A program made the translations under genes and the position numbers. A stretch of DNA of 64,000 nt from Silene conica (taxonomy: Eukaryota > Streptophyta > Magnoliopsida > Caryophyllales > Caryophyllaceae). Location: assembly GCA_029255685.2 (NCBI GenBank), contig CM055311.2, positions 54,147,048 to 54,211,047 on the forward strand, given 5' to 3'. The notes beneath the pieces were generated by a model. The model searched no databases, was not told the origin of the DNA, and saw only the letters and a list, made by a program, of their open reading frames with translations. Of this stretch, positions 35,738 to 46,049 are shown one piece after another; within the stretch, counting starts at the first letter, position 1; each line of letters opens with the position of its first letter.

Positions 35738-36516
35738 TACATTTGTGGATTGGATATTGTATCTATTTCATATACTATTTATAAAACCATCGATTTTGTT
35801 TTATATTTTGTTTTTCATGTGGATTGTACAGACAACATTGAAGACCACAAAGTGAATTGAATTACATTATATTTGTTTTTGTCCGTAATCGACTACACGA
35901 GCTGATAACTCTGGCAATTATTCTGTGACATCAATTGATGGTGGGTTCAATAAACCATAAGTCAAACCGTTGATTGATCGATCACAGATACGAGATTATA
36001 ACGATAACTCGTAGGAAATTTTCGTAACGACGCAATGGAGTCCTAAATGTTACTGAACATTCGGTGCCAGGTCGTGGATAGCACGTCCATCGTGTTCATT
36101 GAGTCGATTCTTTTGACTGTCGACTATTTCTTGAGATAAAGGTCATTTTTGGGTGACTTTGATTTCTTTCTCACTAGCTGACCGTAACTGGGGCTAAGCA
36201 GATTTGTTTGGGTTATTTCATACTACGCTTACATCTGCAAGATTCGAGTTAAGGAAAATATCCACCCCTTATCAGGTTTTAATATTTCTCAGGGCCACTC
36301 GAGGAGTAGTAACTGAAATGCTTGGCCAAACTCGAATAATGATTCGTTATCAGTTGAGTTACTCTCTAGTCGGAAAAACCACTCTTGATACATATGCTTG
36401 TAAAATACAACCTTTGTGAATACAGATTTGCAAATTGTTTTACATTGAGTGGGAGAAATTTAATTGGATATGAGAATCGGTTATCGCACATACACTTGTA
36501 CGGACAAGTGGGAGAT
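35738..36516 (+). other. C2 3' non-coding region and polypurine tract
   Basis: About 780 bp between RNase H and the LTR, alignable with 9291-10118 in C1. Ends in the polypurine tract ACAAGTGGGAGAT just before 36517. Confidence 0.7.
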
Positions 36517-37510
36517 TGTTGGAGCTAATGTCCTCAACAGTTAGTGCGACAACACGGATAAATCTCTTACATGAACACAGGGTATACTTTGTATTTTAGC
36601 CAGCTGATTCACGTTTATCAATAACGGTTGGCTTGCTAGAAAGTTTGACGTTATTGTCATACAGATGGCGGTAATCAACTGGTCCCTAAGAGTCACACCT
36701 AAAGGATGGAATCTGAGAGATATGCTTAGATGAAAATGTAATCATATTGATATCCTATACGACTAAACGGTTAGTCAATGTAATGATGATATAATTATTT
36801 AATACTGATTAAATAATATTAGTTAAGACGAATTAAAATGTTAATTCGTAATTAAATGTAAAATGTTATATTTAATTAGTGTGTAATGAAATTATTTAAT
36901 AAAGATTAAATAATTCAGTTAAATATAAACGGTTATATTTAATTATTAAAATATAAATATACGATATTTATAAAGATAAACATTACACATAAGAGAGCAG
37001 TGTAACCGATTTTATACAGATAAAATCCGGTCCATGGAAGAGTTTCGGCCAGTTCGAGGTTGTTGCAATTTTACTGATAGTTTAGGTAGACTCAAATGCG
37101 GACTTGAGAAAGCCTATCTAAACTAGGAAAGGTGGTTAAAGATTAAATAATAAGAGTTATTCTAAGATCGTAACACCTCGTCCTATAAATAACACCTCAC
37201 GGCAGCTGTAGGGGGCACGAGTTCCCACACAAACTTCTCCCTTCTCTCTCTAGCTTTCATCTTACACAAAATTAGAGATAATTTGCAGTTTCTAGCTCAG
37301 GAAAGGGTATTTCTCAAGTCATCTTGGGTGCAACGATTATGAGGATATCTGTTTTGATATCTGATCTTAGGCCATTGCAAGGACAGAAGGTTAATTCTTA
37401 ATCTCAATCTTTGTATCTTATTCTTCGTTTATGACTATAAATCGTACCTTATAAATTCGTTATAATCCTGCATATAAATAATTAGGAATAAATACAGATA
37501 TTTTCCCACA
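36517..37510 (+). repeat. C2 3' LTR
   Basis: 994 bp, TGTTGGAGCTAA to TTTTCCCACA, several percent different from the 5' LTR, with changes clustered in the first 100 bp. Confidence 0.9.
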
Positions 37511-38411
37511 AGACAAAACCTTCTTCCTCAAGCTCATCGTCAGATTCTCCAAAGCATTATCGTTCACTCCGCGATATTTATGGGACTTACAATTTTGCTT
37601 TGTATATGACTGACTCTCTTACTTTTAATGAGGTTATTGAAAGTGATGTGTGGCAGGTTTCTATGGAAGAAGAAATGAAATCCATAGAAAATATTGAAAC
37701 TTTGGAGCTAGTTGATCAACCGATTGACAAGAATATCATCGGACTCAAATGGGCGTACCGCACAAAATACAAATCCGATGAAAGCTTTCAAAAGCACAAA
37801 GCTCGGCTAGTCGCAAATGGGTACTCGGAACAACAAATGGTAGATTTTGATGAAACTTTTTCACCCGTTGCAAGATTTGAAACAATAGGAGTTTTTCTTA
37901 CTATCCGGTCCGCTATTGCTATGGCGAAAAATCCTACTATCTATGAGCAAACAAAGCATATTGATATTCAACATCATTTTATATGCAAGCTAGTAGCTGA
38001 TAAAAAAATGGAAAATTTAACAAATATAATCCTAACTATCACTCTTCTTCTTAAAATAATCTCAAATATCAATATTCCCACAATAATCCCAACTTTCATA
38101 CTACCCTTCTCAAAATAGTGTAATGTGACTGGTAAGTTTTAAGAAAGGTTATGATTATTGCGAGAATATTAATAGTTATGATTATTTTGAGAAGGATGGT
38201 ATGAAAGTTAGGATTATTGCGGGAATATTGATAGTTGAGATTATTTTGAGAAGAAGAGTGATAGTTGGGATTATATTTGTTAAATTTTCCTATAAAATTA
38301 TACAGAAGTTTTGTGGTACAAATGAGCAAATTGCCGATGTTTTTACAAAATCACTTCCGCAAGCCAAGCTTCAGTTATTTATGCCCGAGTTAGGTGTGAG
38401 TGACTTTGAAT
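37511..38411 (+). pseudogene. C3 copia RT/RNase H remnant with internal deletion
   Basis: Continues the C3 frame: SDVWQVSMEEEMKSIENIETLELV, GLKWAYRTKYKSD and KARLVANGYSEQ, ending in the DFDETFSPVARFETI block of reverse transcriptase. It then jumps straight to the RNase H end YEQTKHIDIQHHFI (about 37940), so most of reverse transcriptase including YVDD is deleted. After the fold-back element, the end CGTNEQIADVFTKSLP is readable (about 38310-38360). Confidence 0.85.
38010..38290. mobile_element. Fold-back MITE in C3 RNase H
   Basis: 281 bp, almost all inverted repeat. The outer 23 bp arms, starting GGAAAATTTAACAAATATA, are perfect. The arms extend about 108 bp with few mismatches around a short centre. 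It splits the RNase H reading. Flanks TAAAAAAAT and TATAAAATT agree at 7 of 9 positions, so a 9-bp duplication is possible but unproven. Confidence 0.75.
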
Positions 38412-39041
38412 TAGACCTGATCATGGGTCGGGCTGGGCCGGGTTTGGGCCGAGCTCGTGCTAAATTAACGGCCCAAATACACGGGCCGGGCCGGGCCAAA
38501 AAGGTGGGCCAAATTTTTTTGGCCCAAGCTCATAATTGTTCGGGCTATAATGGCCTCGGGGCAAAATGGGCCAAACCGGACCAAAATAATACAATACGAA
38601 ACAATCAACAAAATGGATATGTGAACAAACTATTAGCAACGAAATAAAATTTTCAAGTGTTAGGTGTTCGACTTCGACTCTTTTGGTAGGTGAACAATCC
38701 ATAGTACCAAACATAACTTATGTGTTGACAAAAAATGAGTAGTACACTAACTAACTAAAAGTGTACGATAAAAATATAAAAATATCCGCAAAATTGATAA
38801 TTCAATGCATTAGTGATATTAAATTATTAGTATGATATGATATACGATTCCAACTTAAAAAATTTCGGCCGGGCCAAAAATCGGACCTTTAGGTTGGCCC
38901 AAACCCGGCCCTATATTTATATCGGCCTTCTTTTGGGCCGGGCCACGGGCTTTTTGGGCCGAGATAGTAGGCCCAAACCCGAGAAAAAAATTGGGCTAGG
39001 CCGGGTCGGGCCATCGAGCCAGGGCCATTTGATCAGCTCTA
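38412..39041. mobile_element. hAT-type MITE, GGCC-rich, 630 bp
   Basis: Termini TAGACCTGATCA and, inverted, TAGAGCTGATCA. A perfect 8-bp target duplication CTTTGAAT lies at 38404-38411 and 39042-39049, the length of the hAT superfamily. Subterminal regions are packed with GGGCCGGGCC-type repeats in opposite orientations. No transposase. Confidence 0.88.
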
Positions 39042-39059
39042 CTTTGAATAAGGGGGAGT

Positions 39060-39309
39060 GTGTTGAAACTAATTCAAAGTTGTCCTAGTATTTAGGAACA
39101 TGTTGTCATATGTTAGTTATGGTCCTATGTTGTTAGAGTCATATTAGGAGACAATAAAGTAGTGGATTAGTTGAATTAGTGCCCTAATGTTATGGGTAGT
39201 TTCTTTATATGTAGGACAATTAAGTTAAGGTGTCTTTAGTATAAATAACCTTCATTTGTACATGATTTAATCATCACAATATAAAACTTTCCCATTTTAC
39301 TCTAATACA
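39060..39309 (+). repeat. C3 3' LTR
   Basis: Follows the polypurine tract AAGGGGGAGTG. About 250 bp from TGTTGAAACTAATT to CTCTAATACA, with a TATAAATAA promoter-like site near 39240. It ends 63 bp from the stop codon of the RNase-like gene on the opposite strand. Confidence 0.75.
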
Positions 39310-39372
39310 TCATTACACATATTAACATAAACGTGAATAACATAAAATAAGAGACTTTTTTTTGTAAGTTTA

Positions 39373-41927
39373 TTAGGATGGGAATTGGATACTATTAGCA
39401 CATGAGCCACGACCTTTAGGAATGGTAGGGCAATTAATAATCTTCATTCCAGTAGCATCAACGCAAACTGAGACCTGCCATATTTGGCTATGCCCTTGTG
39501 CATTCTGGGTACAAACAACCCAAGGCCGGAACCCAACAGCACGAGAAATGGCTCGCTTGATTGACTTAAGAGGGTAAAACTTGTTGTTGGGTCTAATTCC
39601 GGCATTGGCAAGGGCCTGAAGAATGTTCACCTTTTTCTTCAGGTAGATCGCCGCTTTGAAATAGGCTAGCTCACCAAGAAAGGATTGTGTGCAGGTTCCA
39701 CGCTTGTTCCATTCATGCACCCAGAATTTCCTTCCTATTAGTGGGCATGTCAAGGATGGCCATGCCTTTTGTAGACTTTCTTGAAGGGGCTTAATCTGGT
39801 GTTATATATAAGAATTTGTTAGTATTCTGTCAGGCTTTATGTGCTACGATTGATCATTGATGTTGTTAGTTGTTACTCTCTCTTTACCTCTGTTTTTGGC
39901 ACCAAACTTAAGGTGAGAGAAAATGACTTTTAATTGTTATTAGTTAGAAGCGGTCAAAAATGAAATTGAAAATAAGATTACCAATTAGAAGGATACATAA
40001 TATAGAAATGTAGGCCAATAAATAAAACATTTAAAAGTGGAATAAGTAGATAAATCATTTTATGTATCTGAGTTAAAGGTTATTTTTTAATAATAGTTAT
40101 TAGTAACAAAAGTAGATTATAATAATAATAATTCAAATTTATATTCTATATTGGCCTGCATTTTATATGAAATATAAAAGATACATGATAATGAAAATTA
40201 AATTTAGCTATCAGCGTATTTATGTAACCGAAAACTTAAATTAGATGCTAAATTTGCAATGAACTTTGCATTTTCCATATAAAGTTAGTTACCAAGGTAT
40301 TTCCAGTTAAAAACTCAAATTAGATAGATACTAAATTTGTTATTCAATTTGTTTTGTCTCTATAATAACTACGTATTTAGCTAATGGGAAATTCTCGTAT
40401 TTAAAAACTTAAATTAGGTATTAAATTTATTACCTACTTATTTAGCCTACAATAAAGTCATAAATAGCTACCATTTTAGTTTGCTCTCTTAAGTAGAGAG
40501 TAAATATATTTTTTGTTTCAATATTAGTCGCTAAATTTATATTTAGCAAATGAGTTTTGGTCAGTTGTTAAACTAGTAATTAAATCACCATTCTCTTGTA
40601 ATGAAATAACAAAACCAAGCAAGAAATAAAAATAAAAGAAGTAAAGATAGGTTAATTTAGAGCACGCAAACCAAATAACCCCGCATACATGCCGAAGGTG
40701 ACCTACAAAACCCAACTAAAAAAAAAATGGATAAATATTACTACCTCCGAGTTATTGTGTTGGTTCCTAGCTATTTTTTCTTTTGATGCGAGTTTAGTGA
40801 TGGTTTCTATTTCCTTTTTTAGTAATTTTTTGTAGTCCAAAATCAATTCAGTGTGGATAGGGTGTTATGTGTGATTTAGAATCATTTCCTTATTTTTTGT
40901 GCATAAAGATAATGGAACCAACATTATAACTCATAGAGAGCAAATAAGACACTACAAAATGAAAATAAATTACTATTAAGCGCGAGGAAAGAAATACTAT
41001 TACTCCCTCCAATTTTTATATTTCTTCCCGGCCTTTTGACCTTTTGTTCAAGATTTTAATTGTTTCATCTTGAATATATATCTTAAGAAATATAATGAAT
41101 TGTCATCCATAATATTATTGTTACACTTACCATTTAAAAGTTTTTTACACAAAAAATTACCCCCTCCTAGTCGGGACAAATGTCTCATTTCGACAATAGT
41201 ATAAAAAGTAAGGAAAATGGTTAAATAATGAAAAGTATTGTGTTTGGTAGGAAGATTGGAGAGAAAGAATATATTATTGATTATTAGTGTGAGTAGAGAT
41301 AATTAAAATAAGTAATGTTGCGGGGTAATGTGGATTATTATTCTGGGTTGAACTGATTAAAATAAGTATAAAAATTTATCAAAAATGTACAATAAAACAT
41401 TATTATAAATAGACGAAAATGACAATAGAACCATTATCAAAAATAGGCGAGAGTATCATTTATCAACCATAGAATTAACATACAAAAAATTTGTTTAAAT
41501 GAATTTAGAAATGGAGGAGGTTTACCAGAGCAACGTCAAAGTTGCCTCCACCACAATTGTACGGAAAGGTACCATCATTATAGTAAGGCCAAAGTCCATA
41601 AACCGTGAAATCAGCAGCTGGCTTTCCAGTAGCGGGATAGCAGCAACGCACTCCTTCGTGATTACAGTATGATCCTAACCACTGCGTTTAATCCCATAAT
41701 TTCAACACTCAAATTAAATTAGATATGATATAATTATTTACGGTCCAAAAGTTACAAAAAGTTATATATATACTCAAGACATAGATTACTATGGAATTAA
41801 CTAAATGTACCTGTTGTATGAAGTAAAATGCCCGAAAACTGCCGTGGCCATCGTTTCCGAGGACGACCCTCGAGAAACATAACACCACAGCGAGTATTAA
41901 CATTGTTGAAGGGATTTGTTTCACCAT
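39373..41927 (-). CDS. RNase T2 (S-like) homologue lacking both catalytic histidines
   Basis: Three exons on the minus strand: 41927-41811, 41681-41526 and 39795-39373, with GT-AG introns of 129 and 1730 bp. They join to 231 residues, usual for plant S-like RNases. Residues 1-24 form a signal peptide (MLILAVVLCF core), so the product should enter the secretory pathway. Family marks: FYFIQQWLGSYC, CCYP (52-55), GLWP (68-71), WVHEWNKRGTC (116-126) and the Cys pattern of the fold. The first active-site motif reads FTVYGLWP, with Tyr67 where catalytic His is expected. The second has HEWNKRG, with Arg123 instead of the second catalytic His; His118, Glu119 and Lys122 remain. Each change is one transition from a CAT codon. 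RNA cleavage is therefore unlikely. Plants are known to have RNase-related proteins without activity, some used for storage. Frame and splice sites are clean, so this is probably a maintained gene. Its function is unknown. Confidence 0.9.
39796..41525 (-). other. Intron 2 of the RNase-like gene
   Basis: 1730 bp, donor GTAAAC at 41525 and acceptor ACACCAG at 39796. Very AT-rich. Contains MITE-like pieces near 41000-41190 (CTCCCTCC and CCCCCTCCTAG motifs) but no paired ends. Plant T2 RNase introns are usually shorter, so repeat insertion may have enlarged it. Confidence 0.75.
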
Positions 41928-42003
41928 CTTGCCTTCTCAATTTATGTTTCTAAGTGAAACTTGTTATTTGTGAAGGTTTTTAATAAGATGATGAAATGGT
42001 GCT

Positions 42004-42017
42004 CGATATATATAGTG
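42004..42017 (-). promoter_or_regulatory. Putative TATA box of the RNase-like gene
   Basis: Minus-strand CTATATATATCG about 80 bp upstream of the ATG at 41927, a plausible distance allowing a 5' leader of about 50 bases. Confidence 0.55.
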
Positions 42018-42393
42018 CATAGCCTTTGACATACAAGAGAAAAGTTCTATTAATATAAAATAAAGAAAAAGAAATTAAACATCATAATAGTGATACAAGG
42101 GGAATATGTTACGCCATGTGAGGCAAAGAAAAAACGACCATTTTTTCCGGTGATTCCTAAACAACCAAATTTATAATACTTCTTTTTTCATTATTGTCAA
42201 CTAGTTGCTCTTTTTAGAATTGATTTTACCTACTTACATATTTAAGTGTTTACTTTTATGATCACAATTTATTCCAAAATAAATTTAAAATGTCTAAAAA
42301 TGTTAAGTCAACCCAAGAAACTGTTTACGTAAATTGAAAAAAAAAATACTTACTATTTACAAATTGTAATTTGCCGCTGCACAATATGTCTAC
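42018..42393. other. Upstream region of the RNase-like gene
   Basis: AT-rich. No recognisable coding region or element; the promoter of the gene presumably lies here. Confidence 0.4.
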
Positions 42394-42396
42394 TAA

Positions 42397-42811
42397 GGCT
42401 TTGTTTGGTAAAACGAGCTGAAAACTACCTGAAACCTAAAAAGGTAGCCGAAACCTGAAAATGTAGCTCATAAGGTAGCTGGATATTAGAAGCTGATAAG
42501 TTGACTGATTATATAAAAAACTGTTTGGCAAACTAACTGAAAATGTAGCTTATTTTGGTAAAATGACATAAAAAGATATAATAATTATTTACTATATTAT
42601 AAATTGAAGGGTAAAAAGATAATATAATCTAGAAATCAGGTACCTGAAATCTAAAATGTTACCTTATGTAGCATTTCATTTTAGGTAGTTTATTTAACCA
42701 AATAAGCTAGTTGTCAAACACTCCCAAAAAAATAAGCTACCTGATTCTTTTAGCAAAAAAAAAGTCAATTTAAGCAAATCAAGTACCTGAAATGCACTGC
42801 CAAACGGAGCC
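42397..42811. mobile_element. Tourist-type MITE, 415 bp
   Basis: Termini GGCTTTGTTTGG and, inverted, GGCTCCGTTTGG, with TAA on both sides (42394-42396, 42812-42814), as for PIF/Harbinger-derived MITEs. Internal AGGTAGCT/AGCTACCT repeats add palindromy. About 0.4 kb upstream of the RNase-like gene TATA box. Confidence 0.75.
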
Positions 42812-42930
42812 TAATTAATACTCCGTATAAAACTTGTAATATAAAGGATAATACGACTTTTTGCATTATATATAGGAATTAATTAATAACCTGAAGTACC
42901 ATTTTTTTAAAAGAACTCTCTTTGAATATC

Positions 42931-43600
42931 GTTTTAATAAATTACTCATTCAAAATATTCTCAGATTACACATATCACCCAAATTGACTTTTCGGTGATA
43001 TATTCCGTCAAAATTCAAAAGTTTCATTCAATTATCTTATTTTATGACGAAAATGTCCTTATTTTTTGTTTTTTTCCCTACTTTCCTCCTTCTTCTTCCC
43101 CGCGTTTCTCCTTCTCCTCTTCTTCTTCCATGCGTCTTCTTGTTTTTCATTTTCTTTGTCTTCTTCTTCTTCCCTGCTCCTCCATCTTCTTCCTCTTTTC
43201 TATTTTTCTCCTTTTTTCTGCCTTTTTTTTATCCTATGTTAACAAAATTAGTACATATTCATTAACTAAATCTCGAAAAGATTAAAACTTTTGGTCTGAT
43301 AAATTTGGGATTTATCAAATTATAATAAGGTTAGTTGAATAATTGAACTGGACAGCAAAAGAGAAATAATCTTTTGTTTATTAAATTCGATTTTTAATTG
43401 TTTTAGAGATAAAAGAAGATTAATTAGAAGAAGAAGAAGAAGAAGAAGAAGAAGAAGAAGAAGCAACATAAGCATGGAAGAAAAGAAAACGAACACACAA
43501 GGGCATTTTCGTCCAAAAATAAAACTTTTCGCCAAAAAGTCAATTCGGGTGTAATTTATAGTAACTGAGAACTTTATAAGTGAGTAATTTATTAAAAAGT
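42931..43600. mobile_element. Fold-back element with GAA microsatellite
   Basis: Arms about 42931-43080 and 43480-43600 are inverted copies: TTTTAATAAATTACTCA, AATTGACTTTT and GACGAAAATG blocks on both sides. The centre is CTT-rich on the left and has an AGA run at 43421-43461. Open frames here (Phe/Ser-rich, Leu-rich) are by-products of the low-complexity sequence. Confidence 0.6.
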
Positions 43601-43939
43601 CTTTAAAATTGAGATTTTTAGAAAATGGAGTTTTTTAGAGTATCATTTTTAAGTTTTAACCAGTTCGCCATACTTATAATTGATGACGACTTATAGGAAA
43701 TTATAAAGACTTATAATATATTTCTAAATCTTGGCTATTAAAAAGAGATTTTGATTTGTTTTTATTGAAAGTAATGTTAAGGCTAATAATGTTGTATAGA
43801 TTAGATTACATTATAAAGTGGTCTTTAGTTGCCTCGTTAGAAAATTTCTACATTCTTCCATTAGTTGCATATGATTATAGTCATTAGCTCTATGTTTAGG
43901 GTGGTAGTTATGCTAATAACTTTGTGATTATCATGTTAA

Positions 43940-44035
43940 ATAATCATTATAAATATGAGATTATTGTGTTAATTAATCAACATAAATATGAGATTATGAT
44001 GTTAATTAATCAATATAAATATGAGAAATTTGTAG
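43940..44035. repeat. Short tandem repeat, about 35-bp unit
   Basis: ATAAATATGAGATTAT and TGTTAATTAATCAA recur 2.7 times. Confidence 0.65.
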
Positions 44036-45628
44036 TCTCTTAACACGTACATTTTTTTTCTATATATCATATACTACTTCTCTGTATTATTAGTTTTGAG
44101 CATACCATATATATGAGTTCCAATTCATAATAGTTGAGTACATAACTTTTAAGAGTGTTGTGTGACATTGAGAACGACGCCTATATCGATTTGTAGCGAA
44201 GCCGCGGCGATTTCATCTCTCATCCAGTGACTCTCCATACCACGAGACAACAACATATATTTTCTCTCAATATATCTTCGCCCCTATAATAATCCTATAT
44301 TTCCAAGAGCTTTGGATAATGGAAAACCTCTTATTTATTATCCAAACAATTGTTTTAAATTTCATTCTCTCTTTATTTATTTTTTTTTCGAAACCCCTCA
44401 ATCCAAATATATCATAAATAATAGGTAATCAACCATAAATTATTACAAAGTTCGTAAGTTGGTGTAACATATGATTGACTTTCAATAATAATTAATATTT
44501 ACAATCGAGTAATTGATAAGAAGAGCTGCTTATAACTTAACATGGAACCATGCTTAAATCACGGTCGTAACACATGAAAATAGCCGTATCATTACCGTAC
44601 AGGCGAGCGTAAATGTGTTGTATATTTGACTTTATAAGCCGTGCAAGTTATTGATTAGCAGCAATTTGCTCAAGGTACGTTCTCCATTTAGTTGTCAACA
44701 AATAAGTACGCCGTACTTACAAAAACAGTTTTTTATTAATGAGTAGCAATTTGCACAACGTCTCGACACCTCTTTGATTAGAGATTATGATTAGATAATA
44801 AGGGTGTCGTGAAAGTCACGAATGAAGTTATTAAACTAACAATTTCTAAACCTAACTATAAACTATTTCACCCAAGAGAGTATTATAGTGCAAGTAAGGA
44901 TTTGTTGGGAAATTAGCGCCAATATCCCACGTGCAACGGAAGCAACCAATCGACAAGTAAACCGTAAAAGTAAATAAATATAAGCAATAATAAGATGAGA
45001 CAATATTTAGAGTCAAACCCAGGGCAAAACCTTCCAAGCCGGAAGTAAAACCCACTAGCCAAATAGACTAGAATCCACTATAATAATAGTATCAGTACAA
45101 CGTAACCGTTCCGAATTAAATACCAACTCGAAACCCACAATAATATAAGATTACAATTTCTAGTCCTCCAATAATATTAGTAAATGCCACCAATATTACC
45201 CCTAGAATAACCTCCTAAATTATTGTAAAAAAATACCCGTTATACTGCCTCTCACCCTCAAACCCCGACTTTACAGTCACCTTGTTTGATTATTGTTTGT
45301 GAGATATATTTTCCAAAGGAATTTACCATCCTTTATATAGTATTGTGAAAGTGACGTTATATTTTAATGTCATAAGGTCATTTCACGTTACCACGCAGAG
45401 TTTTACGTAATCCTAAACAAACATGCATCCACATTTATTTAGCACCTAATGTTACATGTACAACATCAATAGTTGTACATGTAACACTTCACCTAATTAA
45501 AAACCTAGCTTGTGTGTGTAACTTGTGTTGGATGAGTTGTTTTGACTCAACAAGATTGAACCCATCAAGAGAATGTCGTTAAGCTAAAGACTCGATATTT
45601 AACCAATAATTATAACCGTAATAATAAT
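44036..45628. other. Unassigned intergenic DNA
   Basis: No gene supported. TGTTGGGAAATTAGCGCC at about 44903 could start an LTR-like repeat, but I found no partner copy in the window. Confidence 0.4.
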
Positions 45629-45631
45629 TAA

Positions 45632-45923
45632 GGACTTGTTTGGTTACCCATTAAAATTATGAGATATTAGACTTCCTAGGAAATACAAAACAATGATGTT
45701 GTTTGGTTACCAAGTTCATTGGAAGTAGAATTTTCCACATTAATCTACTTGCTCCATTATGTGGGAAGTCACTCATTAAGCCCCTTTGGTTATTGGAACT
45801 TCCACATGAATTAACTTCTCACATGCAAACCAAACACTTTTTGTGAATTCACATGAATTGGAAATTCATGTGAACTTGAAGTTCCCGAAAACTTTAATTC
45901 CCTTATGCCAACTAAACGAGCCC
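45632..45923. mobile_element. Tourist-type MITE, 292 bp
   Basis: Termini GGACTTGTTTGGTT and, inverted, GGGCTCGTTTAGTT. TAA flanks both ends (45629-45631, 45924-45926). The interior contains paired TTCACATGAATT/AATTCATGTGAA sequences. Confidence 0.7.
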
Positions 45924-46049
45924 TAAGACTAATAAACAAATATAATTAATCACAAACTATGAGTATAGACAATGATCAATATGTGGGAAACATAAATAGA
46001 GAAGGTTTTGGTTATGAAACAACATGAAAATAAGGTAAATAAGTAAACT

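Larger units (their letters stand above)
20524..37510 (+). mobile_element. C2: Ty1/copia element with both LTRs, degenerate
   Basis: Two 994-bp LTRs (20524-21517 and 36517-37510) bound a degenerate copia element: primer-binding site, leader, gag, protease, integrase, reverse transcriptase and RNase H in copia order. B1 (23031-31295) sits in the leader. The LTRs differ by several percent, so C2 is much older than B1. Flanking pentamers CCAAC and AGACA do not match, so no target duplication is visible. Confidence 0.9.

Noticed and set aside
37600..38118. 172-residue copia frame as one protein
   Set aside because: Its last 40 residues come from the fold-back MITE; the true RNase H end is beyond it.
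40990..41200. Stowaway-like MITE in intron 2
   Set aside because: CTCCCTCC-type motifs present but no matched inverted end or TA pair could be found.
42995..43535. Phe/Ser-rich and Leu-rich frames that look like membrane proteins
   Set aside because: Low-complexity CTT/GAA tracts inside a fold-back element.
44852..45055. 67-residue frame with a short hydrophobic segment
   Set aside because: No homology recognised, no introns or context; probably part of an LTR-like repeat.
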